From: Psoroptes ovis
Taxonomy: Eukaryota; Arthropoda; Arachnida; Sarcoptiformes; Psoroptidae
Direction of reading: 5' to 3'
Length of the DNA: 64,000 nt
NCBI GenBank assembly: GCA_002943765.1
Contig: PQWQ01000004.1
Span: forward strand, 1,240,001-1,304,000
Shown here in pieces: positions 25,819 to 38,100 of the stretch (positions are counted from its first letter, which is position 1; each line of letters begins with the position of its first letter). The notes beneath the pieces are model-generated. The model did not search any database and was not told where the DNA came from. It worked only from the letters and a program-made list of their open reading frames with translations. The translations under genes and the position numbers were made by a program.

Positions 25819-28800
25819 TATATATGTTTACGGTTGATTGAATATAATTTTTTTTCTTATAATATTTTTCACAAAAACTTTTTTTTCGTCTTATTTCATC
25901 CGATTCAAATGAATACCCGGAATTTTTCTTCGGTTATTTTTGCTTGGAAAATTTTTCAAACATTATTTCGAATAAGGTAATCAGAATATTCATAACCGTT
26001 TGAACGATATGATGCATCAAATTTCAGTGCAAAAATTTTTTCCAATTTGTATAAATTCATGGAAAATGAAATAAATTACATTAAACTCGGTACAAAACTT
26101 TGACAAATTTTCTTCGTTCTTAAATGATGCTGAATTTTTGCTTTCAAAGAAAAACTTTTGCTCATAATTCATTCATTTTAGAGATGATTGACATTAATTG
26201 CCTCAAGGTAAGATAATAATGATAAGGCGAAATAACGATGTAAAAATATATAAATAATTCAATGATTGATGATTGTCGAGCAATTGTCGCTTTGTTTGCT
26301 GAACTGAATATGTGACAACAATTATGGTATAATTGATTAATTGAAATTTATTTTATTCTATTAATTTTGACCTAAAATCATTGACTTGTGTTGAATTATA
26401 TGTCAATTAAGAATTCGTTGACAAATATGAGCAATATGATTAATTTGATTATTTGAAATTTTGAAAATTGAATTTTTCAATTTTCTGAAATTTCTAGGCA
26501 GAAAAAAATGGAATTCTGGTGTGTTCAAGTGTTGAAAGGGTGCGTTTGAGATAATTTTTGAATTCTAATTTAGGCTTAAATCCAGATTAAATTAAAATTT
26601 TTTAAAATCAAAATTTTCAAAGAAATTTTAACTTAATCAAATTAATTTGATTTTGAGTTCTATGTAAATAATATGACAGTCATTATGGTTTGCCAAACAT
26701 ATCACCCGAATATTTAATCAGAAATATAAACTTTTATATGTAAATATATAGATCATCATATACAAAATAAACAAATGAAAATTTTCGTTTTTGGTTTGTT
26801 TGTTTGTTTGTTTGTTTATTTATATTTGTTCAACGATTAACCAACATCAAAATTCATTGATTTAATATAATATTTTAAATAAATAAACAAAAATTTTCAA
26901 TTTGATTTCATAATTTAATTCCATCATTCATTCATTCATACATTTATTCATTGATTCAAAAATTTTTAAATTCACAAATTTCTTCATTTTTTCCTGAGTA
27001 AAAATTGAAATTATGAATTCATAATTGAATATATGATCATATTCACAGTCTAATATCTCACATCTCTATTCAATAATCATATTAATAATGATAATAATAT
27101 CATTCAATTAATTAATTAATTAATTGTATTCAAATATAATTATGACAATTAATATAAATATTTGATATAGATGAAAAATAAATATTCATAATTCATAATT
27201 TTAATATTTAATATTTTGAATTATTCTCAATCACGGATCACAGCTAAATTCTTTCCATTCATAACATTTAGCTGCAATAGAAATGATTGCTTGATCGTTA
27301 TAAATTGAAATTAATGATAATATCTATCCATTCATTCCTCTATATATTAATTATATAATCTCAATTTATTATATAAATATTCATACAATTGTATTCATGA
27401 ATCATGTACGAATTTCATCGAATTCGTACATTTTTCGTGTTCAAATTAAAAAAATTTTAATTTTTGAATCATATTTGAACATAGTTCAATATTTCCACAC
27501 ATTTTCCAAATAAATAAAAAATTGACAAGTGATGATTTCTGTTTTTTTTCTGGCAAAAGCATCACCAAGGATGAAATTGGAAATTGATAAAAACATTTGT
27601 ACTAATAAGCAAGCGAACAAGCAAGCCAATAATAATACATGTCATATTTACCTTTAGGGGGAATCCAAAAATGTTTTCTTCGACAACCAAAAAAAATATG
27701 CTTTGAAATATGCTCCTCTTCGGTAAAAAAAAGGTAACGAAAATTGACATTTGTCTTGTAATGTTGGATGCCAATAATTTCTTCTTGAATTGAAAGATGA
27801 AACGAAAAAAGAAATGGATAAATTGAATCAAATATGAGTCAATTGAAAATAAGGAAAATAATGATACTTACATTTTCTTCGAGGTAAATTCACCGAGAAA
27901 AAAATATATATAACACCAAGAAATATCATTGAAGTAAATGGACATTTATCTTATGAAAATATATGTCTTGGTAAATGTATTTTTTTGAATCAGAAAATTT
28001 TATTCAATTTTATTTTATTCAATTTTGATTCACACGAATAAATATTCCGGTTAATTTTTTTATTATTTGGACAGAAATTCCGGAATTCACTAGGTTTCCG
28101 GCTTCGACAATTGATTATTAATAATCAAGAATCAATTGGTTCAAATTCGGTTGAGTATCTGGTGAAATTTTCAACAATTTTTTGTTTCATTTAAGCACAC
28201 AAAAATCAACGATTTTCAATTAGGAAAATTATCAAATATGAATTTCAGTTTTGGATTCTTGATTTTTGATTTTCAATTTCTTTCGTTCATTTATTTTTTT
28301 CGCTTAGAATAATTTTCACAAATTAAAATTTCAATGAAATTTACACCAATCAAATATTTGCAAAAATTGAATTGAAATTTGATTTGATTTGATTTAAATG
28401 CAGCGAAATTCAAGCTGAAAACTCAATTGAATGATTGTAATTGTTTGATTTGAAAATTGACGATAATAATAATAATAATAATAATCAAGAAAATAACAAT
28501 GTTCGGTACATTCGTGAAGCAAATTTTGCAAAGAAAAAATGTGTCTAAGTTCTTGGCCGATTGATGTCTAAACACAGACTGACTTTATGAATATCTTTGC
28601 TCTATTATCATCATTGTTTGCTGTGTTCAACAGCAACACATCATGTTCAATATTTCTCTTCTCTGCTCTTCTTTGAATATACAAATGAAAGAAATGAAAA
28701 TAAAAAGGCACCAACGAGCTTTCAATTCTTTATTTTTTCTGAAAATAAAATAAAATCATGTATTTTCATTTTCAAATCTATTCACAGTTTCAATTATTAT

Positions 28801-29932
28801 TATTATTATTGTTATTATTATAATGAAATGACTGTATGTTACACACACACAGTACAAATAATATAAAGCAGTAGCAAATAAATATGGATTTAGATGCTCA
28901 TATATACCATCAAAATATAACATCAGAGTGTGTATGTATAGCTTATAGCTTGTATCTGCAAATGACTCAAGTGTCACATGGAGCAGCGATATCATCGTTG
29001 TTCATTGGCAATAACTTCTATACAGTAAAGTCAAATAAATGACGCCGACTCATGGCCGTTGATAATCATTTGAACCATTTTTCGAATGGTTTTTTTTTGG
29101 CTTGAAAAAGCTATTCAAAAGAAACTAGAAATATAAAAACCAAATCAAAGTGCCAAATAACCCCTAAATATTGACCAGAGAAACGATAATAATAATTGCA
29201 ATAATATTGATCATATAATTTTTTGAAAAACAAAAAATGGAAAATTCAAAGAAAAAAAAAATAAAATAAAAACTTTGATTGAATTTTAAATCATTTTCAT
29301 TCGTAATATATTGTTGAATTGAACACATACCAACCAAAAAGATACCAACCCAATAATAATGACCGACCAAAAATGATCAAATAATGACCGAATAATAACA
29401 TCGAAATACTAATAATTTAAAACAAAAACGAAGAAAAAGAGACCATTCAAATGATAATTTCGATATTCAATTTTCGAAGATTCAATTTTCAGAATTGACT
29501 AAAATTGATTTTAGAAAACTTTTCGTTTTGAAAGTAAGAGAAATAATAATATTCAATTGACTTTATCATAGACAACATACGACGACACGATGATGATGAT
29601 AAAATGAACAATTATTCAATCGAAAAACATGATCATCATCATCATCATCATCGTTCGATCAATTCAATTCAATCAATTCAATTACTAAATCGACTAAAAT
29701 AAATTAATAAAATGATAATATCAATATAAAATAGAAACCAGTGTGTGTATCTTCAAAATGAACAGAATAATTTCGAAGATAAAATAAAATAAAGAAAACA
29801 TGAAACAAAACAAAAAACAAAAAATAAAAATAAATAATCAAAATACCGGGTAAAAAGAAAACAAAATCATAAAAAAGACCCAAATTATATTCCCTAAGAA
29901 AAACATGATAAGAAAACATTGAAATTACAGTT

Positions 29933-29963
29933 GAAGAAGAAGAAGAAGAAGAAGAAGAAGAAG
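29933..29963 (+). repeat. (GAA)n microsatellite
   Basis: About ten uninterrupted GAA units on the plus strand. It is not in a supported reading frame. Confidence 0.9.
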
Positions 29964-30230
29964 CGATATTAAGAATTGAAAAGAAAATTTGTTTCGGTCA
30001 AACGTTGTCAAATGATCGAAATAAGAATCTCGACAATATCTTAAAATCGTAAATATAAAAGAATTTGATTAAAAAAAACTCGAAGAATCGAAGAATATTT
30101 ACAGAGACAAGAGAAAAAAACAAGATCATTTTGTGATAAAAAATCATTTGGAATAATTAATTTTGAACAACAGAAATAATTTCTGAACAAAAAAAAAAAA
30201 AAAAAATAATACAAGAATAATTTACAAATA

Positions 30231-30311
30231 TTCGGTTGTCCCATAAGTTCTTGCCGTTTTTTAAATTTTTTTATTACAAAAAAAACGGTAAGAACTTATG
30301 GGACAACTCAA
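30231..30311. mobile_element. 81-bp palindromic MITE, core type C
   Basis: TTCGGTTGTCCCATAAG tip and ...GGGACAACTCAA, TA on both sides. The T/A centre lets the hairpin close with a short loop. Confidence 0.87.
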
Positions 30312-30645
30312 TATGTTTTGTTTGTTTGTTTGTTTGTTTGGACAACAAACAACAACACATACACATTGAAAACAACATTATTATCATTTGATTTGATTTG
30401 ATTTGATTGTTTGATTTGGATTTCGCCAAAAAAAAAAAAAATGTTTGACAGATAATGATTTTCGTTCATTTTCATTTTAGTTTTATTATTTTCTTTGTCT
30501 TTGAATGGTCGTATGTTTGTATTTTTCAAAAATTATTTGTTTTTTTTTGTCTTCTTCAAAATGAAATGTTATCGACATACATACATACTGGAATACAGTC
30601 CATGGTACATATCGATGTTCATATGCAGTTTTACGATTATTATTA

Positions 30646-30725
30646 GTAGGTTGTCCGGAAAGTATTTGCCGATTTTATTGTAGAAAATCATTGAAAAATC
30701 GGCAAGAACTTTTCGAACAGCCTAA
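30646..30725 (-). mobile_element. 80-bp palindromic MITE, core type A, inverted
   Basis: The centre TTTATTGTAGAAAATCATTG is an inverted type-A core. The left tip begins GTAGGTTGTCC; TA lies on both sides. Confidence 0.86.
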
Positions 30726-31892
30726 TATTATCATTGATATCATTTGCATCATTTGATCGACGAAAAAAAAATTGGTCCATTTTTCTTGGTTCATATTATT
30801 CTGGTGTTTATTATTTTCATATTCTTTTTTTGTTTTTGTTTTTTTTTTCGGTGATAATTTTGGACCAATATGGCATATATTTGATCAAATGGTATCTGTG
30901 TGTGTATTGATATTATTATGGACAGCACATGCAACGAAAATACTTACAACAGAATATTATTGCTTTATTTCATTCAAATTTTTTATTATCTTCTCTTTGA
31001 TTGTGTAGATTTACATACAAACATAATTATAATAATCGATCTGATGTGATAATCATTATCTTAAATCTACATATTTATATTTACTTGATCATTCTTATAA
31101 TTATTATTGTTATTTTTGTGCTATTTCAAAATCAATTGAACCGATCATTGACATCATCAAGATCATCATTATCGATTGAATATAATAATACGAATGTAAA
31201 TGCTTTTAGGCAAATCGTATCTTATAAATTATAATAAATAGATTTTTTAAATTTCTTGCAGAAATTACTTGTGAACATGTTTTCCAATTCTCAGGAATAA
31301 ATTACCTCTTTCTTTTTTTTTCAACCCTTTCGAAACATTCAAATTGGTCATATGTTCATATGTTTTCGCTTCAGAAAAGGTGTGTTTCTCAACCATTGTT
31401 TTCGATTCTAATAATTTCATTTTCAAATTTGGAAATAAGACAATTCAATAATTTACGTTTAATTTACAATTTCATCCAATGATCGTATGCCAAAAATATA
31501 TAAATTATAAATTGTCTTATTCATATATTTTTTACATGTTTTACATATTGTTTTAATGACAATTATATTGAATTATTTATCATGAAAATAATCATTTTAT
31601 TTTATTCATGACAAAGCAAAAAAAAAATGAAATGAATTAAAATAAAATGAAATTTTTTGGTTTCTTATTGTTCGAGAAAATTTTGACAGAAAAATTATCG
31701 AATCATTTAATTATTGTCATAATTCAACCATTTCAAACACATAACACATGATTGATGCTTGAACAATTATTTGTCGGAACATGAATGTGAATTGTGAATA
31801 CCTGAAATTATGTGCATGGTGCATATATTAAGATTAATATTTTAAATAAAAGAAAAATGAAAAGATCATTCCTCGATACTCATACTGACATA

Positions 31893-31973
31893 TTAGGTTG
31901 TCCGAAAAGTTCTTGCCGATTTTCTCGATGATTTTCTACGATATAATTGAAAAAAACTTTGCGGACAACCTAA
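31893..31973 (+). mobile_element. 81-bp palindromic MITE, core type A
   Basis: TTAGGTTGTCCGAAAAG and ...CGGACAACCTAA tips, TA flanks. Centre GATTTTCTACGATATAATTG. Its right edge overlaps by two bases the long hairpin that starts at 31972. Confidence 0.88.
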
Positions 31974-32031
31974 TATATTCACATGAATTGATACATACGT
32001 AAAAGTATGCATCAATCCATGTGAATATATT
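31972..32031 (-). repeat. 27-bp-stem hairpin, miRNA-precursor-like
   Basis: The left arm (31972-31998) and right arm (32005-32031) are 27-nt inverted copies around a 6-nt loop. They differ at only two positions. On the minus strand both differences become G-U wobble pairs, so a minus-strand RNA could pair along the whole stem; on the plus strand they are A-C mismatches. The 60-nt size fits a short precursor hairpin. There is no evidence of expression. Confidence 0.55.
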
Positions 32032-33109
32032 CATTCATAAATTCATATTTTTTTTTTTTTTTTTTGAAAAAACATGTGCTTGATTAATGAATGAAATAAA
32101 AAATCCATTTCATTCATTCATAATTAATAATCATGAAAAAACAATGACCAATCTTGGTGGATAAGATTCATAAAAAATATTCTTTGAAATTGTCTTTGAA
32201 TTCATCTTTGAATCCATCGATATTCGAACAACAATCATAAAAAAGTTTTTCGACATAAAAACATTCAAAAGAAAACATTATGGTAGAAATAATAATAATT
32301 TCCAGAATTTATTTTCCTCCAGAATTTCCTTCACAACAACAGAAAACTTTTCAGTATTATTTCATCATAATGATGATTATTTCACAAATAATTAATTAAT
32401 TAATTATTAATTAGAAAATTAATTACCGATTGCATTTGCAATTTACATTCGTTGTTGTTGTTGCTGTTTTTGGTGTCTGTAGACAATGATATTTTTTTCG
32501 TTGTGCAGCTTTGCTTTGTGTATTGTTGCTTTGTTGCTTTGATGTGCGGAAAAAACAAAGTACATTGCGTGATTATCATCATTGTTTCAGTAATAATAGT
32601 AATTGTAATTATCATTATCTATGAATGATGTTTCCATGAGAAAAATGGGAGAATATGAAACCGATGAAACCATGAAAACATCGACCATACAGGATACAGT
32701 CAAATATGTATATATTTATTATGATTGGTGCATCTGTTTTGTTATGTCTGTGTTATTATCATCATCATTTTTATTGTTTTTCCAATTTCAATCTCTCTCT
32801 ATGGGTTTGTTGTTTCATTTTCGGGTTTTAAATTTCATGAAATATCTGAAAAAATATTGTCACAATGTATGTTGAATTATATGTTTCATTCGATTCATTC
32901 ATTCATATTTCACCATTTTTTTTTCTGGTTATCTTTTCTGAATTTCGGGGTTTGACACATCGGAAAATTTTGACAATTATCATCATCATCATTTGGATGC
33001 TTTTTTATTTGGTTCAATTATGACATGAATTTCATTTGAAACAATGATAATGATACATAGTGGAATGTATGTATTTCATCGTCAATTCGGATCCGTGGCA
33101 ATGGATTTG

Positions 33110-33244
33110 TCAGCGATATTTTAAATTTTCAAAGGGTACCCCAAGCACATTCTTATCAATCCATACCATGGCTCCGTGGATCTTTGGACCCGTGGATGCA
33201 CCGACAATGCGAACAATCCACAGGGATGCTTTACCAATAATCAT
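33110..33244 (-). other. Small ORF in a GC-richer patch (uncertain)
   Basis: A 44-codon frame with ATG at 33244 and TGA at 33110-33112 reads MIIGKASLWIVRIVGASTGP and continues with KIHGAMVW-type sequence. The patch at about 33085-33255 is visibly less AT-rich than its surroundings and contains no microsatellite. It could be a fragment of a gene or pseudogene. I recognise no family and see no clear splice sites. Confidence 0.15.
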
Positions 33245-35000
33245 GTGGCCACCATATCACCATCATTGTTGTTAATCGTAAATCATTTCCAATTGAATTT
33301 TTGAAGATTTTTTTTTTTGCTGGGTGAAGCTTTGCGTGTGTTGGGATTTTTCATTTCTTCATTTCGTTTCGTTTAGCATTGTTTAATCTTATTATAACAA
33401 TTGACATCAATTTTTTTCCACCGTGAAAAACATTGGAAAATCCTTTTGACAAAATCATTCATAAATCATTTAATTATATGTCATTATTTGTCACATGTTG
33501 TTGAATCGAATGTGTCATATTTTACATGTGTCGTAAATTCAAAAAAAAAAAAAATAAGACAAAAAAATGAATTTTGTCAAAAATCAAAGCATAATTCATA
33601 TTATTATTATTATCATTATCAATTTTGTACCCAGAAAAAAAATACCAATGCAATTGCACGCATCTTTCATTCAATATTAACGAAAGTACGTACAAGTACA
33701 AATGGTGATTGGGAATTGTATTTATTTGAAGAATTTTTCAAAAATGACAAATGACAATTACATTTTTATCAAAAAATTTTTGAAAAAAATACATCATTTT
33801 TACCCTTTTATTCATCCACACTGGTAATAAATGTGTGTTCGTTAAAGCAAATTATGACATGAACTAAAAGGAAAACATCAAAAAATATTTCCATTGTCAA
33901 ATTCTCGGTATATGAACACATGCAACGCTCATTCATAGGGTTCAATACTTGATACAATCATGTATACTTTTTCAAATCAAACAATCATATAATTAATATG
34001 ATTGACTTTTAATTATTCATTTGAATTTTCAATTTTCAAATCCATTTTGACAGCATTTTACAATTGACAATTGAACTGTTGTTTTAACATTTTTTTTTTA
34101 AATTTTGATTCAATGATTCCCAAGGATTTCACAGGATTTGTTGTTTTGTTTTGAAAAAGTTAAAATAATACAAATTAATTTATTTAAATGATTCAATCAA
34201 TTCAAAATTTAGGATGATATTTGGCCTAATGAAAATTAAACACGATGCATGAATATCTGTATGTTTTATACATTTTTTTTAAATTTCATTTTTTTCAAGT
34301 TCTTTGAATTCAATTTGAATTTTGTTTTTTGTTTTTTTTTTTTTTGTTTCATTCAATGTATTAATGAATTTGAATTGAATTCACACACAAACATTCTTGC
34401 ACGCGCTAAACTTTCGGCCAAGAATGAAAGGTTGATTGATGTAAAAATTGAAAATGAAAAAGTTTAATGTGAATTAATGGTTAACAAAAAAAGGGTTAGA
34501 GCCGACTTTATACAAAAAAAACCCGATAGCAGATGCAAGCGATTCATGTTCAAGCAATATGTTCAACAATGAACCGATTATTTCAAGGCAAAATAGAAAA
34601 ACTTACAAAAACTTACCAATAAACAAATTTTTCTCGAACCAAAATGACTGATTAAATGTTTTCGCGAGATTATGGCGAGAAAAGAAAAACAAAACAAAAC
34701 AAGTTGAGTAATGGGAATGAAAGGGTTGTGAATAATGGTTACGTACAATGTGATTCCCTTGTGAATTGTTTGTTTCTGAAAATTATTTATTGGTTCGTGT
34801 TTGACAACAATGTTCGAAGAATAAAACAATTGATTCATATATATCCAAATTGAAAACCCAGGAAACAATAAGAAAAAAGGGTTAAAAGGGTTTTTTACTC
34901 TGCATAAACATTTTCAGCTACAAGTTCAATGAATATTCGCAAAGTTCGTTGAATTCTGTGATCGTAAAAAAATTTGAGAAAAAAAATATTTTTTAAATTG

Positions 35001-35093
35001 ATCAAAAGCATCATAATAATAATAATAAATCTTTATTGCTCGGTGCGCTGCTCAAGCATTTGCACCTCTTGAATATCAAAAGCATCATAATAA
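35001..35093 (-). mobile_element. 5'-truncated non-LTR (LINE) tail with 19-bp target duplication
   Basis: ATCAAAAGCATCATAATAA occurs at 35001-35019 and again at 35075-35093. Between them lie 55 bp that, on the minus strand, end ...GAGCAATAAAGATTTATTATTATTA, so an AATAAA signal is followed by a TTA-repeat tail. This is the signature of target-primed insertion of a severely 5'-truncated LINE. Tail repeats of this type suggest a Jockey/I-group parent, which is inference. Confidence 0.75.
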
Positions 35094-35112
35094 ATCTATT
35101 GGCATTTAGTAG

Positions 35113-35193
35113 AAAAGTTGTCCAAAAAGTTCTTTCGTATTTTCGAACAGCGTTTTCATTGATCAATGCGCACTAACTTTTCGGACAACCTTT
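35113..35193. mobile_element. Diverged palindromic MITE, core type D
   Basis: GTTGTCCAAAAAGTTCTTTCG and ...ACTTTTCGGACAACC tips remain, but the outer TTAG/CTAA ends are lost. The centre has GCGTTTTCATTGATCAATGC and relates to the copies at 44829 and 58852. It lies only 20 bp from the LINE tail. Confidence 0.65.
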
Positions 35194-38100
35194 TTTCACA
35201 TTTATAATTTCAAATAAAATGAAATGAAATGTCAAAATGATAAAATGCCAACATGTATCCGTTGATATACATTGATGAATAGACAATAAACAATATTTTT
35301 TGATGCATCATTTTTTGATTGTTTCATTGTATCAAATGGATACATTCATTTGATTCATTCGATTTTTTTCCCGTATTCAAAATTCATTGCTTTGTATTCT
35401 TCTTGATGATCATGATCATCATCAATATTATCATCGTTAAACATCGAATAAAATTCAATTTTTGATTTCGATCATTTTATGAATTTAGTTCAATTTCATT
35501 CATTCATCGATGATGAATCGATTATTTTCTTGTCTATTTTTCGGGTCTATTTTCCATTGAATAATGGCATTGTATGAAACAGCCTAAATATAATGAAATT
35601 GAAAAGAAAAATTTTGAATTTTAGTTCAAAAAAAAAAAATGAATAAAAAAAACTGAAAAAAATGATTGATTTGAATCGAATTTGTCATCATATGTGAATA
35701 GCACACATACACTTAGGGTAACCATACATTTATACATAGTTCACATTATGTACAAGGTTCTGCTGTGTTGTACAAGATTCATTGTGTTGTTGTGCTGTTG
35801 TACAGGATTCTATTCAGGGTTCATGCCTTCATACCATTCATATGTCCGTTACTTGCTGCAATTTATCTTTGATTATAATGAAATTTTTGAGAAAAATAAA
35901 TGGGGAAAATTCAAAAATTTTTCATTTTATTAAAATGAATGAATAAAATCACATATAAATGAGAATGAGTGAAACGAATAAATGAATAGGATCCTTCTAC
36001 ATACAAAGAGATAGATGCCTACATGATTCAAAGATGATGGCAACAAACAACAACCTACAACCAGTACCATCAACCAATGAATAAGCAAACATCAGCATAA
36101 CACATACATTATGATCAATATGATTGATTGATTGATTATTTACTTTTATAAAAAAAAAATAAAAAAGAATGAAAAATTTTAGATTAAATTTTGTTGGACT
36201 TTTTTCATTGTTGTTGAGATCCAGAAGCAAATTAATCAGCTGCAGAAGCAGTGTTCTTCGGTACCAGCAGAATTTCATCGGAAGAATCAATGAAATACAT
36301 CGGTAAAATGAAGAATAATACGATCGAAAGCCATTGTGATCTATGAATGAATGAATGAATCAATGATATGGCCCTATCGATTTTGAAGACTTATTGGGTA
36401 AATTATCGGGGTGATTTTTTAATTCAAAACATTTTTTAAAAAATGAAATCAATTGAATCAATTCCATCTATAAGTGAAAAAATGAAATTATATTGACCAC
36501 AAAAAATAATAAGGGAAAAAATTAAAATTTGAAATTATCTCCATTATCAAAACTGTCAAAGTTATAATAATTCTTTTCTAAGAAAAAAAATTCTTGAATT
36601 GAAATCCATTGAATGAATTGAAACAAAGTTGAAACGAGGATTCTATTGTCTTCATTTCTTCGTCGAAAATGAAATGCCATGAATTATCATTTTGTTTTTC
36701 TCCACTGACCATTTCATTTAACTTTTCATTTACCAAATTCGAACAAAACAATATCAAAATGAAGCAATAGCCTTAACCCAATGAAAAATAAAAAATAAAA
36801 AAATAAAAACACTTAACACTTGATTGACTTGAATCACAGATATATAAATGTATCATGTACATCAAGTTTCTGGATTGTATTGTTCCCTATTGCATTGTTT
36901 TTGGGAAGAGGAAACTCATTTTTTATTTAGGATATTTTTTGACAATTTCTTGTATTTTTCTCAAGAAAAAGTCAAAATTTTCTTGAAGAATTTTTTGCGA
37001 ATGTTCACAAGGAAATTATCAATATTATCATTATGAATTTGAGATAAACAAAAAAATTAAAACGGAAATAAACAAAAGGAGACAAACAAAAGACAATTGA
37101 CCAGTCTGAAAATACTATTCAAAATTTGACCATTTTTGATGGATTCAAATTTCATTTGAATTGTTTTCGAAAAAATCAAATCGTTTCATTGTTTTCATCT
37201 ATGGATGTTTTCTTAAAGTTGAAACAAATGAAAACAAAGCGAAAGAAAACCCATTATTGATTTATGGACATCACCATTGAAAATTAAATAATCATGATTA
37301 TAATTGTGAAATGCATTGATTATGGACAACAAAAAGCTAAAAATTCGGTCAAATCTAAATGTATGGTACAAAACTTGAGATGAAATTGAAAATTATTAGA
37401 AAATTGTCGTAAAATCATATTCAAATATATTTTAAACCACCGAACAATCGTGTATCGTATTCATGATCTAATAGTCAATTAATTTGAGATAATATGAGAG
37501 AAGATATGTACAAGAATGATGATGAAATGAAAATAAATAAATAATTAAAATGAATAACGTACATTCATTGAAACATTCGAAAACACCGTGCAATAGTAAA
37601 CATAGCAGAACAGAACAAAAACAAAAAAAAACATGAATCAAATAATATTAAAAAATTGAAATTATAATCTTTAATCCTATTTTTCTCTCTTTACCTATTC
37701 GACATATTTACTAAGGTAGCAAATAATGAATAAACTTTTTAATGTATTTTTACTGGAAACTAGTCAGCAAGTCAAAAGTTTTATAAGCAGTTTTAGTACG
37801 AGAAAAACATTGACGATCGAAGACAAAAATTGTCAAAACAAATTCAAAAACTGATAAAATTGCTTTGAAAAAGAAATGTAGAAACAAACAAAAATTCTTG
37901 GACCAAATAATGATCAAAGAATAATAAAAATAATAATATTATCGTAAATCGGTCCCGATCACTGCAATATGTTTCACTAAATTATCATCATTACATCATG
38001 ATAATATCATTATCTTTGGCCATGATGAACATCATGATAATGGCCATATTTGATGATAATATCACAAACATACACACACACACACACACACATGTTTAAT

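Larger units (their letters stand above)
19508..31892. other. Gene-free AT-rich region
   Basis: No gene is supported. Contents are MITEs at 22659, 25235, 25739, 30231 and 30646, a 14-bp perfect hairpin (23520-23554), an 11-bp perfect hairpin (27404-27431), (TTTTA)n near 21409-21432, (GAA)n at 29933-29963, ATT and ATC microsatellites and long A/T runs. An open frame at 22370-22567 starts with a membrane-like segment but has no other support. Confidence 0.5.
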
